From Blastomussa wellsi (lineage: Eukaryota; Cnidaria; Anthozoa; Scleractinia; Plerogyridae): a stretch of 64,000 bases of DNA. Shown piece after piece: positions 10,651 through 22,491 of this stretch (its first letter is position 1; each line of letters opens with the position of its first letter). The stretch spans positions 6,382,393 to 6,446,392 of the forward strand of contig OX393564.1 in assembly GCA_947652115.1 (NCBI GenBank), in the 5' to 3' direction. Under the pieces are notes generated by a model. That model worked only from the letters and a program-made list of their open reading frames with translations, had not been told where the DNA came from and searched no databases. The translations under genes were made by a program, and so were the position numbers.

Positions 10651-11650
10651 GCGTACTAGGAGTCTGTTTCTGGAACCGGTCCAGGGTCAGTCAGGGTGTC
10701 GAAAATATCTTGGACGTCTGGCCCAGCTCAGTGAAGGAGCAGCGCCGTTCCCTGGGGATCCTTTGTTACTCCTTTAGCTTCGAGGAAGAACTCGAAGGAA
10801 CGTTTCCAGCGCTGCCATCTTGGAACAAAAAATCTTGGAACAACGCTAGTCGGGTTGAATTTAATTGCAGTCGAACGGACTTATGTTTCCAAATTCGATG
10901 TTAACTGCCATTTCCAGTACTAATTTCCTAAAGGAATCTGTTGACGGTTACTTTTCATCCTCGTCGCCAGTTATAACGACTTTTTATTAACATTTAAGCC
11001 GCATTTGAACTCATTCAGTCGTTTTCACGCAGACACGTGTTTGCCTCTCGAAAACCTATCCCACGATACCTTTCACAGGGAGCCACAGGCGGCTCATCAG
11101 ATGTTACACAAGCTAAGGAATAAAAAACAGCAAAGTTGTGTCAGTTATGTCTTAACACGTCAAGGAAAACAAGTTGAAAATATATTAGCCGTGGCAAAAC
11201 ACAGGTACCTACTTTTTCATCTAAATTGTATTATTTAGGACAAAAATGCTAGAGGACTTGTAGCATATTTCTATTAAAATACACCTAGCCTTTTTTGCAG
11301 AATATTTTCCGCAAATGTTGCTCACAAAGACATGCCGAATGAAAACGATATGTCAAGGTGTCGATGGGAAATGGGTAATGTTCGATAGATAAATGACAGT
11401 TATGCCAGATAATATAACATTTTCCAAAAGAGAAATGATATCAAATTTCCGCCATGTATGTTTCAATGCGTCGGGGTAAACAGGCGGGAAATCAGTTAAC
11501 CAATAACAAAAAGCAATCCTTTTCAGCCAAAAAGCATATAATTATTGCGCTTCACATATGTTAATTCTCAGGACAGCAAGTTCTCCTCAGCAAATAGATT
11601 GAATTATTTATAACTGCTAGAACGGAACAACTGTAAGCCGCATTAAAGCT
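10651..11650. other. Upstream flank of gene A
   Basis: No gene recognised. The last hundred bases before the gene A start include CATATAATTATTG near 11534, the only TATA-like word close to the start; the true promoter cannot be placed from sequence. Confidence 0.3.
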
Positions 11651-11720
11651 ATGAGTATCTTCAAAGCCTTCACACTTCTTTTCTGGATTTTATACGGATT
11701 TGGTGTTATGCTGTATGCTG
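11651..11720 (+). CDS. Gene A exon 1: start codon and signal peptide
   Basis: It encodes MSIFKAFTLLFWILYGFGVM and LYA, a short N-terminus with one lysine followed by a hydrophobic core, then donor G|GTAAGA. It joins exon 2 through a split valine codon. Confidence 0.85.
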
Positions 11721-14700
11721 GTAAGATGTGTCCTTAAATTTCTACAAAATTTAACTTTCGACTAGAATTGTGAATTTTCATTTTGCACCCAGACTGTTTT
11801 ACACCAGAAAAGGCTAAAATATTTTGAACGGTGATTTATATTCTTTTCTCAGAGTATAAATGAAGAAATGCTAGGCCTCACATTTCTCGTCATTAGTGAA
11901 CGTACGCTGTTATAATTTAAAGAAGTCCGAGTTTATTATAATAAACCGTCCGAGCTCATTGCAAATGAAGTTTTTCAATACAGGAAGTCTCACGAGAAAA
12001 CATTTGTAGGTATTAATTTTAGATGTAACTAATGTTTCAAAGGCTATATATTAATCAACATACTAACAATATATTTTTACTCTCATGGCTGGGGACGACA
12101 CGAAGAAACATGTATTTTTGCCAAGGGTAAACATTTATTGCCACCTATACGACAACTGTTTCGCCACTAAAAAAAATAACACCTTTTAAAATAGAAAATG
12201 AATATAATTAAGACAGTTGCAAAGAGAGACGTTGAAAAAATAAGTAGAAACAATTTCAGCAGAATAGTAAAGATCGAAAGCCTTTGTCAGTGAATTATTT
12301 TATCTGACTAATTCTAACTCATTCGTTCGTTGAATACAAAAATAATTAGTGGATACAAGTTGTATTTTTAAAGACGAAAATTTAATTTTCGAGGGTGGGG
12401 GGGGTCAGCAATAATCTGTGGTCAGCAATAATTTTTTCGAGAAACCTGGTGGTCAGGATATTTTCCCTTTTCCACAACTCTGCAGGGAAATTTTTTTCCT
12501 TTGTCAATTTCTTTCTTAGAACCGTGCAAGACTGAATTAAATCTGTGATGAGTGCAATTTTTTCTTTAGACAAGAGCTTGCAGGAACTTTTTTTTTTCAA
12601 AATCACTCAAATGGTTACCCCGAAGAGGTAGACACTGCATAGAGATAAGCAGCCTGTTCTTTTAAAGATAAATCGTGTATTAAAAAGATCAACCCCGGCA
12701 GCCAGTAACAAACGAGGAACCAAGGTCTTCAAAGTTTAAATACTCCTTCAGTGTTCTTGTTCTAGAAGAAACTTTTAGATGTTTCTAACTGTCATTAAAA
12801 TGGCATTCATCGTTTACGAAACAGATACCTGTGGCAGCAACCTACAGAAAATATAGACGGAATCTTTCGAGAGGCCATACGAATGCTTCTTCCTGGTCGG
12901 AAGATAATTTGAGCAAATCATTTCTTTTATTTTAAACTGTATCAGCTAGCTTAGTTTATTCTGTAGCAATTCCATAAGAACCCCTGGAATTGGTGAGCAA
13001 TAAATACACTTTTATCCACAGTTAGCACAGAAGATTACGACCGCGCGTTGACTTTTAAGGAGCCAGTGCCAAACGTAGCACTAAAAGATCACGTGATAAG
13101 AACAATGATAGCATCGGATGATGGGAGCTGCCGAGTGAAGTGTTATTTGGAGCCTCGCTGTGTGTCCGTCAATGTGGGACCTCCAGGCAAGGATGGCCAA
13201 TCATGCGAGTTGAACAGTGCCACTTATGAAAGTGCACCACATTCTGCAAGGGTTAAAAGACTACGCAGCACCCACTACAGTGTTGAGGTATAACTAATTG
13301 GTGAGGGTAATTTTGCCATCCTTTTAAAAATCTCCCTTTCAAACGTGGAAAAGAATAATGACTGAAATATAAATTCAACCACAGATTTTAATTTGAAGTC
13401 GTCAACTATCGTGAAATGTGCAATAAAAATTTGCCACAGAAGAAGTGAACTGGCAAAATTTTGCAAACCAATCAAGACGATTTTAAATTTCACATGCTTA
13501 ACAAAACCTTCTTGAATTGAAAATAATAAAAAAAAATGGTACATGTACTTAGTGAGAAGTACCGAGGAAGTTGCTTTCCTGTTCATTTGATACCCATGGG
13601 ATAAGCGCTGCTCTATCTCATAGAGGATACCCGTCTGGGCGCATTTGGCAGTTAACTCCAGCCGTGTCAGAATGGCGGATAGAAGCTGCGTCGTAGGTGG
13701 AAAGGATCGCAGGCCAACTAATGGTTAACGCTAATCCAATGCGGCAAGCCAAAGCATATAAGTTCAGACCTGATTTTAACAGAGTGTGAAATAGTTACTA
13801 TAAACTCCTTTAAGCTAGGGTTCCAGTAGACACCAATTTCATTGTTTTCTTTTGTCTCGTTTTAACAATTTGGCACTAATTGTTAGAAGTTTTTTCATAA
13901 TTTGAAGAAAATCACTAAAATTGTGTGCTAAAATATCAAACAAAAATTCTCTTTATTGATGAAAAACATCAAGAAATTAAAACATTAATTGATTTTATTG
14001 TAAATAAATAAAACATGATGATTTTGAAAATTTTCATGAATTGTTCACTAACATGCAAAAGTTAACAAAGTTCTCCGTTTTCCTTTCAGAATCCATGCCT
14101 GAGCAACCCTTGTTGCGGTAAATATGCCGCGTGCCAAGTAGGATTCACCGAGAAGGGTTTCAGATGCGTTTGCCGTGAAGGTTGCAAACAGAAGCAATGT
14201 GGTAAGATTATTGGTAATCCACATAATTTAATAAAAAAAGTATGTATAAAAACAGTAAAACTTTTAACGATGAAATTTAAATATCTATAGAAAGGTCGAT
14301 GACGGTTTAAGGTGATCTTTGTGAGACCCCGTTAGGGAGTGGATTAATTTTGAAATAACACCGTCATGTGTGGTTTAGGACAAACGTTGGTAAGCAGTCG
14401 GGTGATGCTCCATATACCAAGTCAATATATGCACTATTGTGTGAAGTCTATTGTGCTATTATTTAAGGGCTAGCCCCCATGGTTGTGTTCTTGTGACGCA
14501 CTTTGGGACTTGCTAGACTTGGTATATGGCGCTCGACGCAAGCAGTCCATATCTGCAATGGATCTAACGCTAACACTTTCTACAAAAACTGAAGTCAAAC
14601 ATCACCTTTTGCTCAAACATTTTGGCTTCTAACCAGTTTTACACCATCCATAACTCTTTCTTTTTTTCTTCTTCTTCTCTCCTCGTTTATGGACGTTTGT

Positions 14701-17042
14701 CCGCATTCTTAGCTTATCTTCTACCGTTTCATGCTTTGCTTGTTTTGCTTATCGCTTCAGTGTTTGTTGTTGTGAATGAAAGCTACAAAAATGATCTAGC
14801 GTTACTTGCCAAGGGTTTACTAGAAAACCTAACGGTTCATTTAAACTCTAGACATTTCCCTACATAGAAGCTACTCCCTGGAAAAAGAATTTAAATATAA
14901 TAAATGGAAAAATATTATTAAAGGCATGTAAAAGTACAATGGAAATGCAAATGAAATATTGATGTTGTTGTTCTCCCAGTTAGACAGCAAACTTCTAGGA
15001 GGTTGAAACCCAAGTAGAGAAAGATTATTAATATATTCGCACTTACTTTGCTTCTATTCTTATTGCACTTGTCAACAAACTAAAGCGCTTGGCATGGAAA
15101 CTAATGTAATATCTGATGGACACATAAAGGCCTCTTCAAACCAAAATGCTTCTAGGCAAGGCAGACTACATTTTCAAGGAGCCTGGTCACTTGCCGTAAA
15201 TGATACCAATCAATGGCTTCAGGTTGGTGTAATGGATCCACACTGTACGGTGACAGGTGTAGCGACTCAAGGTGGAATCCACGATCACCAGGCCCAGTGG
15301 GTAACCAAGTACAGGCTGCGATACAGTGACGATGGAGTGAACTTCCGGTATTACAAGCAACAAGGACAGACGCGCACTACAGACAAGGTAACCGAAGGTA
15401 CACAAGGTACAGAAAGTTTCGCGCGTACTTAACTGATGTAGTGCAATAAAAGGTTTGAGGTAGGTAAAGGGTAAAGTCTGCATACGAGCCTTGTGGCCCA
15501 TCAGGCCAGAGCTTATCCCGGTTTCTGTAGCATGAAGCGACAGAGAGTATTTCTGCTCTCTCCTAGATGGGATGCTAGTCCATTGCAGGGTAACCCCCGA
15601 GCATTACATTCGCCGGTACCCATTTATACACCTGGGTGAAGAGAGGCACAGTGAGAGTAAAGTGTCTTGCCAAAGAGACTGCCCCGGCAATGGGCTCGAA
15701 CCCGGCTCGTCCGATCGGGAGTCCAGCGCTTTAACCATTAGGCCACTGCGTCTCCCAAAATAGTTTGAGCCCAGGGAAATAATTCGGACGAAGTGGGAGC
15801 TCGAGTATAACGTATTTCTGAAAAGAACTGTATTTGGTGACTTACGTTTAGTCCATGCCGGCCACCTTTGTGGAAGTTATCTCCGTTCAGTTTGAGAAAG
15901 CAACTAAAGCGAAACTAAGTGCTAAGGTTTAACATTGATTTATTTACAATTCAGCACATTCTTGTTATAGGTTTTTGACGGAAACACAAACCAGGACACT
16001 GTTGTGTATCACGCACTAAACCCGCCAATCAGGGCACGCTACATTCGGTTTAGACCAGTGACTTGGCATGACGGGATATCAATGAGGGTGGAGCTTTATG
16101 GTTGTCAAGGTACTCAAAATTACCACTCATACCGACACTCATTTTCAAAGGTCTTAAAAGACCTTTAATTTCAACCTAGTTTGGCTTGTGCAGTCAGTCC
16201 AATAATAGTCATGGAAATAATATGCAAAGTTTGGATGCACGAGCCATGCAATATGAGAAATTTAATTTAGGTGCTTCTAAAGACCTCTAAAGTAATTTTA
16301 ATAATCCATCGATTATGTTTCTAGCGCTCTCATTAGACACAGTTTCACAATATATGCCCCTCCTTATTGCTGATGGGGTAAACGATTTGCATATTAATTG
16401 TTTCTTAGATTTACTATATTTTTGTCCACCTCAGCCTCAACTTGAAATCAGGGGAGGCTATAAATATTTCTACACCCCCTGGATGGGATGCAAGTCAATC
16501 ACAGGTTACTCCTCAGCATACTGCCAGGTTGTTCCAACACTTAGACTCGTTTTGAAACAAAGGGAAAAGGGAACTCGGATATAGCCTATTAAAATTTAAA
16601 TAAACCAATTAACTCCTGTTTCTGTAAAGCTCTATTTCAGTGTCCAGATTCATGGATCAAGTTTGAAGGGTCATGCTACAGACTTTACCTGGACAAAAAA
16701 GACTGGAACAATACCAAAGCGTACTGCAACGCCAATGGTGCCGAATTGGTGAAGATTGAGTCCGCTGACGAAAACAATTTCATTAAGGAAAAGTTTCTAA
16801 CAGGAACATTTTCACCAGATTATTGGATTGGGCTAACAGATGCTGAAACTGAGAATGTGTGGAAGTGGTCTGACGGATGTAAATTGACTGGGTACACCAA
16901 CTGGATGTCTGGTCAGCCAAATAAATATAAGGAACAGGATTGTGGCGGAATAAGGAGAGGGAGATTTAGTAATAAGGATTATGACGGAGAGTGGTACGAC
17001 AATAAATGCAATATCAAGAAAGGTTTCATTTGCGAAATGTAA
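11651..17042 (+). CDS. Complete secreted PAN-EGF-F5/8C-C-type lectin gene A (433 residues, six exons)
   Basis: Exons 11651-11720, 13022-13287, 14090-14201, 15086-15387, 15971-16109 and 16630-17042 join with correct GT-AG signals and phases into 1302 nt. Domains: signal peptide about 1-23, PAN/apple 24-112, EGF-like 113-149, F5/8 type C 150-296, C-type lectin 297-433. No transmembrane segment follows the signal peptide, so the product is expected to be secreted. The sugar/calcium motif is QPN (392-394) with WYD (418-420), a Gln-Pro-Asn variant of the mannose-type EPN. F5/8C and lectin domains usually bind glycans or phospholipid, so a role in recognition of microbes, symbionts or matrix is plausible but inferred. 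An extra cysteine (380, SDGC) is absent in the paralogs. Related genes 0, B and C lie in the same window. No AATAAA was found just downstream. Confidence 0.92.
11721..13021 (+). other. Gene A intron 1
   Basis: A GT-AG intron. It contains a G run near 12393-12404 and, at about 11960-12000, a segment resembling 18150-18180 downstream of gene A. No other exon recognised. Confidence 0.6.
13022..13287 (+). CDS. Gene A exon 2: PAN/apple domain
   Basis: Reads STEDYDRALTFKEPV, then GSCRVKCYLEPRCVSVNVG and SCELNSAT: the four-cysteine core of PAN domains. The exon is 266 nt, enters at phase 1 and ends at phase 0 before GTATAA. Confidence 0.9.
14090..14201 (+). CDS. Gene A exon 3: EGF-like domain
   Basis: Begins NPCLSNPCCGKYAACQVGF and ends GFRCVCREGCKQKQC. 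The cysteine spacing is EGF-like, but an extra adjacent cysteine occurs early (PCC) and the usual glycine-rich loop before the last cysteine is shortened. Donor G|GTAAGA. Confidence 0.88.
15086..15387 (+). CDS. Gene A exon 4: F5/8 type C domain, N-terminal half
   Basis: Starts ALGMETNVISDGHIKASS, the classic discoidin opening, followed by NQWLQVGVM, VTGVATQGG and KYRLRYSDDG. It is 302 nt, phase 1 in and phase 0 out, ending AAG|GTAACC. Confidence 0.93.
15470..15756 (-). mobile_element. tRNA-derived SINE, copy 1 (in gene A intron 4)
   Basis: On the minus strand it starts GGGAGACGCAGTGGCCTAAT, matching a pol III A box, and has GGTTCGAGCC as B box. The body GCAAGACACTTTACTCTCAC and the shared CACCCAGGTGTATAAATGGG follow. 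A second copy lies at 18490-18784 and agrees over nearly its whole length. Confidence 0.85.
15971..16109 (+). CDS. Gene A exon 5: F5/8 type C domain, C-terminal half
   Basis: Reads VFDGNTNQDTVVYHALNPP, YIRFRPVTWHDGISMRVE and LYGC, completing the discoidin domain. It follows TTATAG and precedes G|GTACTC. Confidence 0.93.
16630..17042 (+). CDS. Gene A exon 6: C-type lectin domain and stop
   Basis: Enters at phase 1 after CTGTAAAG (A-LFQCPDSW), runs 413 nt to TAA. It has six conserved cysteines plus Cys380, WIGL core, QPN motif and WYDNKC, ending GFICEM. A nearer TTTCAG exists at 16635-16640, but using it would break the frame. Confidence 0.93.
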
Positions 17043-17204
17043 TAGCTAGATCAATTGAATCTGGAAACCATCAGTTTAAGGTTCCTCTCCGGCTGATTAA
17101 CAGGCTTTTTGATTCAACTCTTCCCTTAGGTCAGGAGATATCATAATAGTGTCTTATACTATACATGTACAACAAGTTAACAACTAGAAACAACTATTCC
17201 ATCT

Positions 17205-17310
17205 CGCGGATAGGCAGTCTTCCCATCCCGTTTCGGATAGTCAGTCTCCCCGTCCCGTCCCGAATAGACAGTCTTCTCGTCCCGTCACGGAAAGTCAGTC
17301 TTCCCGTGCC
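17205..17310. repeat. Degenerate tandem repeat (about 31-33 bp unit)
   Basis: Three to four units built on CAGTCT(T/C)CCCGTCCCGT with varying spacers. It directly precedes the left target-site copy of the hAT-like MITE. Confidence 0.6.
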
Positions 17311-17320
17311 CGCTACGCAG

Positions 17321-17902
17321 TAGGCTTAGCCACAAGTTGCCGATGAATCCCAAAAAAGTTGCCGATAAAAGTGTCTAAAAGTTACCAAAAAGTTGCCGAA
17401 AAGTTGCTGAATTTCCAAAAAGTTGCCGAAAAGTTGCCAAAATTTTTCTGCTTTTCGTACCTTTTTTGGGTGTTTAAGATTAAAAATTCGCACATTGCTT
17501 TTTATCAAAACTTTATTTGTCAATTTGTTCCGCAATCGGATTACTTGGGCCCTCATCTGTAGATTCATCTGAGTTGGATGTATTGGAATCACTGTAATTG
17601 TCCGCCATCTTGAAAAACGTGCAACGTGATACCGCTGACCTCGTGATAAGGCATCACAAAAATCAACCCACGGGGGGGTGGGGGGGGGCGGCTTGGGCCC
17701 TAATTGTTGTATTTTAGAATAAATTGAATAAATGTCTATCGGAAACTGACCAATGTGGCTCAAAACGTGAAGAAAGTGGCTTCAAAGAACCTCAAAAAGC
17801 CCAAAATTGCCGAAAATTCTAAAAGTTACCAAAATTCTAAATAGTTGCCGAAAATCTCAAAAGTTGCCGAAAAAGTTGGCGAGCAACTTGTGGCTAAGCC
17901 TA
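17321..17902. mobile_element. hAT-like MITE with 8-bp target duplication
   Basis: Perfect terminal inverted repeats TAGGCTTAGCCACAAGTTGC at both ends and 8-bp flanking direct repeats CTACGCAG (17313-17320) and CCACGCAG (17903-17910), one mismatch. An 8-bp duplication is the hallmark of hAT transposons. The interior near both ends repeats AAGTTGCCGAAA about ten times. No transposase. Confidence 0.8.
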
Positions 17903-18489
17903 CCACGCAGGCTATAAGCGGAAAGACTTTCGCTTTTCCTGGTGCATGAGGAATAATGGACGGCTACACTCAGGCGACATTAATATTATAACAAAGGATA
18001 TATTGAGACAGAAATAGCAAAATATTCCGTGTAGGTCGTAGTCATCCAATAACGACGCCCAATCCGAAAAAAAAATGTTCGCTTCCAGCGGTTATGTGTT
18101 ATTCCTGCTTCAAAATGGTATTTAAATTTGCATCATGATCTAACTAGATTTTTGAATACTGGAAATCTCACGAGAAATGCTTATTACGATTTTAGTTTAA
18201 AGTTTTGCTGGCATATAATATTTAACAAATTTTTCAAAAGCCATAATTTATAGCCAAATTAGTCAAGCTTTTTACTAACTACATAATTCTTTTACCCCAT
18301 GACTATTCAGTGTTATATGGAAGGGACAAAATATTCCTTTAGGTTTTCCCTCGATCTTGAATCAATAAAATAACAACATAGCAGAAACAGCAGTGTGTGC
18401 TTACTCGGTTTGCTGGTAAATTCATTGACAATGTACAAATAAGTCTTTGTTTGAACCCTTAAAACTGATGTTTGAACTTCATCGTGAAA

Positions 18490-18784
18490 TAGGTAAGTCT
18501 GCAGTCGGGCCTAGTGACCCATCAGGCCGGAGCTTATCCCGGTTTCTGTAGCATGAAGCGACAGAGAGTATTTCTACTCCCCCCTGGATGGGATGCTAGT
18601 CCATCGCAGGGTTACCCCCCAGCAGTAAATTCGCCGGTACCCATTTATACACCTGGGTGAAGAGAGGCACTGTGAGAGTAAAGTGTCTTGCCCAAGAACA
18701 CAACGCAGTGGCCCGGCCAGGACTCGAACCCGGACCGTCCGATCCAGAGTCCAGCGCACTAACCATTAGGCCACTGCACCTCCC
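18490..18784 (-). mobile_element. tRNA-derived SINE, copy 2
   Basis: Minus-strand start GGGAGGTGCAGTGGCCTAAT, with TGGCCTAATGGTTA as A box and GGTTCGAGTCC (RC of 18720-18730) as B box. A core with TTGGGCAAGACACTTTACTC follows. The core resembles the conserved central domain shared by many invertebrate SINEs (from memory, Nin-type); the name needs a database match. Confidence 0.88.
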
Positions 18785-19142
18785 ACCACATAAATAGTGC
18801 CTCAATGTAACCCCAAATGCACAGTGTGAAGCTATAATTTCTGAACTTCGTTGTAAAAAGACGCTGGGCAACTAGTGTGTGAAGCTACAAACTTGCATTA
18901 TTGAACTTCAGAGTGAAATATCATGACTTAAATAGTGCCTAACGTTTACCCCTAATCCTCAATTTAAAGCCACAAATTTATATTTTTGAAGTTCATTGTA
19001 AACTGCCACCACGAAAAAATTGCCTAACTTTTACCCCTATAATAATATTCAGTTTGAAGCTACTAATTTGCATCATTGCATTGATTGGAACAGGCTACTT
19101 CCCCGCATGAGGTTTCGCTCTATTGGGTCACAGGAAAACATT

Positions 19143-19456
19143 AGGGAGCTTTAACAAGCAGTGGCGACGGCGACGGGGAGGACGGCGCCTGGCTAAAAAA
19201 AGGTATATTTTACGTTCGAATCTCGCAATTGCCTCGATGTCTTCAGTGCATCCATCGCTTTGAAACATCACGTTCACGTTCTCCAGAGTGCTCAGAAGTT
19301 GGCTGGTCATTTCACGTTGCTGTTTTGCAGAGGACGGCAAAGAAATGAACAAAGAATTGTAAATAAACGCACGTGCATAGCTATTGTACTGCTCAATAAA
19401 TCTTTTATTTAACGACATTCTCGTCGACGTCGCCGTCGAGGTTTGCTTAAGGGGTC
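19143..19456. mobile_element. CGACG-rich MITE, copy 1
   Basis: Left end GGGAGCTTTAACAAGCAG then GGCGACGGCGAC; right end GTCGACGTCGCCGTCGAGG then TTTGCTTAAG. These form imperfect terminal inverted repeats. The interior (GAGCAGTACAATAGCT, CAACGTGAAATGAC) recurs at 62148-62520. The 96-residue frame inside is element sequence, not a gene. Confidence 0.65.
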
Positions 19457-19467
19457 AAACGTCGTAC

Positions 19468-20394
19468 TTAAGGTGATTCCCTAGTAAAAGAACCCGTCAT
19501 AGATTTCCGTTAAAACTTGGCACATGTTTGCAACAGGTCAAGAAAATTGCAAAAACGTAATAAAAAGTGGGGGGTCACCGTGCTCGTTTCCACGTGACAG
19601 TGCTGACGAACATGGCTATTTCCGCGTCTCTGGCAACAGCTGCGCATAACCCAAAACGAGAAAACTAAGCTCCATATTTTCCTTGAAGTTTGCAGCATCC
19701 CACAAAGTTTGACTTGGCTGTATTGACTATTCACCGATGTACCAAAACAATGTCTTTGAACACCTTTTTTTTTACTTTACGCTCCAAAATAGACTTATTT
19801 TTGATATGCGCTGTTCGGCCCTTCATAGCTGAATCCATGCAACATAGTTCAATTTCCAGAAAACTTGCCATAGATTTCTGGAAATTTTTTTCTTATTGAA
19901 AGAAAACACTATTATCATTAAAATCATGAAATAAAAAAATGGGGGTCACCGTACTCGTTATCCCGATAGAGCTGCAGAATGTGCGCACAACCTGTATTTT
20001 TCCGATTTTTGAGCGAAGACTGGGGCGAGTTTTCAGACTGTCATACGGTTTTAAGGCCCTTGAATGGCCCTTGAATGGTGGAAGACGGCATCGGAGAGAC
20101 TATTTTAAGGAATTTTCATCGAAATACTGCAATTAGGACGTTATGTGATAGAGTGGGAGCCCAAATGCTAATGTAGTGGTTCATTAGGTAAGTCGAACTC
20201 AACAACTAACACTACCACTTTACATGTCATACAAATTTTGAGACATCAAGACTCACCTTGGCCAGAAAACTTGCCTACCGACTTTTCATTAACTTTTAAT
20301 GATCTTTCTACAGAAACTCCTTTTTATGGCCACCATTTTGTTATGCGCAGTGAGAGATGCGCAGTGCAAGACCATTGAATCACCTTAAGCTTCG
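19468..20394. repeat. Probable interspersed element with inverted ends
   Basis: Ends AAGGTGATTCCCTAGT and TTGAATCACCTTAAG are loosely inverted. The interior repeats the word GGGGTCACCGT twice (near 19570 and 19943) in the same orientation. No coding capacity recognised. Confidence 0.3.
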
Positions 20395-21789
20395 CATGAG
20401 CCGAACCCAATTCAAGCAATTAGGCTCGTGTGGAGTTTGGTGTTTGTCCCAATAAAAGTGGCTGATCACAGTTTTGGAAGATTTGAATACCGTGTACTTC
20501 ATCATGACCTCACAATTAAATGCTTACAGCTGATGTGCCCATATTTGGCATACATCTTACATAGTACCACTGAAGTCTATTTGTGAAGTTATGTTTTTAA
20601 AGTGGGCCGTTTCCAAGACAACGAAAGAGATCAAAGGTGAGCTAAAAAATTCAGTTTTTTTCCATTTTGTCATTAGATGTTTGCCCAAAATTGCTCATAT
20701 GCTAATAAAACCGTGATATCTCTATAGCGGGAACTCTATGCGATTCTGGCAGACGTCTTTTTATTTATTTACAAAAATTGTGTTCTACTTAATGTTAAGC
20801 GTATTGCTGATTTCCTCTGTCAGACGATCCATATTCATCTTGAAAACGAATTTGATGATTTCCACTTTGCAAAGAATCCCTTTGATGCAATTTGTTGCTT
20901 ATTTCTGAGAACTAACAGCACCAAAGGCTGTAAACAGTTTGAGCGATGAATCTGTTTTTGAAGGTTTTCAACATGCGTGTAACCTGGAACCCAGGCTTTC
21001 GCTTTTTTGTGTTTCGATGAATTTTTCGTCGACCGCGAACATTAGCCAAAGAGCGCGCGAGAATTTCTGCAGTTATGGTAAAAAGGGCGTTTGACCCGGG
21101 CCTAATTAACGAACGTATGACGCCACAGGAGCCCCTACCCTGGATCTTCTTTCTTGGCTTCAACTTCCTTCTGGAAGAGTCAACCAGTAACTGAAAAAAA
21201 GAACTGAAATTAATGTGAAATCAAGCGAAAGGAATGTAAAAATAAATGATTTTTGCTATTTTCCCAAAATAGGAAAATAATGAATTGTGTCAACAAAGTT
21301 GATATTTGACATATTTGGCTAAACCTGACTGTCATTGTATGGTTGCCATGGCAGCATCTCAACTTTGGTTAGGACGGATGACACATCAAAACACATCAAG
21401 GATGAATGAACGCTACTCAAAGTTTCAGCATCTCAGCGTAAATGATCTTTTCACGTGCACGAACGCGGAAAAAGGAGCATTACTGGCGGGCGCTGGCTCT
21501 GGCTCTGAATTTCACTTGATCAACGTGCAAACTTTTCTGAAGCTTGTACGTCTTTAATAGAATTGAAGCTGTCACCGACACAATTAGGCGTGCGCTATGT
21601 GGGCTTAAGTTTAATTAGTATAACTTTCCACAAACGATACATGATACCCTGTGCCTGCCGTTTAACGTCACCACACGTCAGGAGTTACCAAGGGGAATAT
21701 AGAATATATAAAACACTCTACAAATATTATTTCGTGAATTTTTATAAACTTTATAAACTGCAATCGGGAGGACTTTATAATTGCGAGTC

Positions 21790-21871
21790 ATAGTAGAAGT
21801 ATCAACGTCTTCAAACTCTTGACTCTTCTCGTGTGGGTAATGTACGGACTGATTTTGCTATCTAGAATGCT
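21790..21871 (+). pseudogene. Pseudogene B signal-peptide exon, start lost
   Basis: Reads SINVFKLLTLLVWVMYGLIL, close to gene A SIFKAFTLLFWILYGFGV, but the ATG position reads ATAG and the donor region no longer reads GGTAAG. A TATA-like ATATATAAAAC lies upstream near 21704. Confidence 0.65.
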
Positions 21872-22491
21872 GACATAAGTACTGCTTATTCTTGGCTTAC
21901 CCATCTTGAAGTTCCACAGGATTAAAACTGCCAACATGTTAATTAATATCGCTTGAGAAGAAGCCGGTAAGGCTCAGGATTAAAAACACGCCATTGCAAG
22001 TTATTTATTGAAATTCATTTTTTCGACTGCACGTCCAACACGCAAACACGACAAAATTTAAATAATCTATGGTAACAAAACGATTATGTAGACATACTCG
22101 TCTCAGTTCCGTCAAAGTGAAAGCGAATTAACTTCTTTCAGAAGCACTCTAAAAGTTAATTGATAAAGCACTAAATAGAAACATATCTAACCGTTTTTTC
22201 GTTAGTTTTGAGAAAACATATAACCTGTTTTAAAAAGAAACATGCAAATTGAGCTCGGGGCATGGTTTATCATCTTCTCAGAGAAAGAATTTTTGTACTA
22301 ACAAATACCTTAAAAACGGTTTAATTAACAATGAATGACATTTCGAAGGCAGGGAAATATGTTTTAGGTCATTCATATGTTTTCCCGTGGATTAAGGCTG
22401 ACAAATGTCATCGTTTGTATTCGAAGTTGTGGACATAATTATCTTGTTTAAAATATTTGAATGTAAATATGGCACCAGCCACTCACTGAAG

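Larger units (their letters stand above)
17043..21789. other. Intergenic region between gene A and pseudogene B
   Basis: Filled with repeats: degenerate CCCGTC tandem units at 17205-17310, a hAT-like MITE at 17321-17902, a SINE at 18490-18784, a CGACG-rich MITE at 19143-19456, and a roughly 930-bp element at 19468-20394. The open frames at 19128-19418, 19510-20136 and 20912-21793 do not resemble known proteins. No AATAAA close to the gene A stop. Confidence 0.5.

Noticed and set aside
15187..15501. 104-residue minus-strand frame
   Set aside because: Antisense of the F5/8C exon of gene A.
16635..16640. TTTCAG as acceptor of the gene A lectin exon
   Set aside because: Although a textbook acceptor, it leaves the wrong phase; AAAG at 16626-16629 keeps the frame and the same site is used in genes 0 and C.
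18574..18871. Possible tRNA gene or protein frame (TGGCCTAATGGTTA and GGTTCGAGTCC boxes)
   Set aside because: The boxes belong to a SINE head; the cloverleaf is not maintained and a second full SINE copy exists at 15470-15756.
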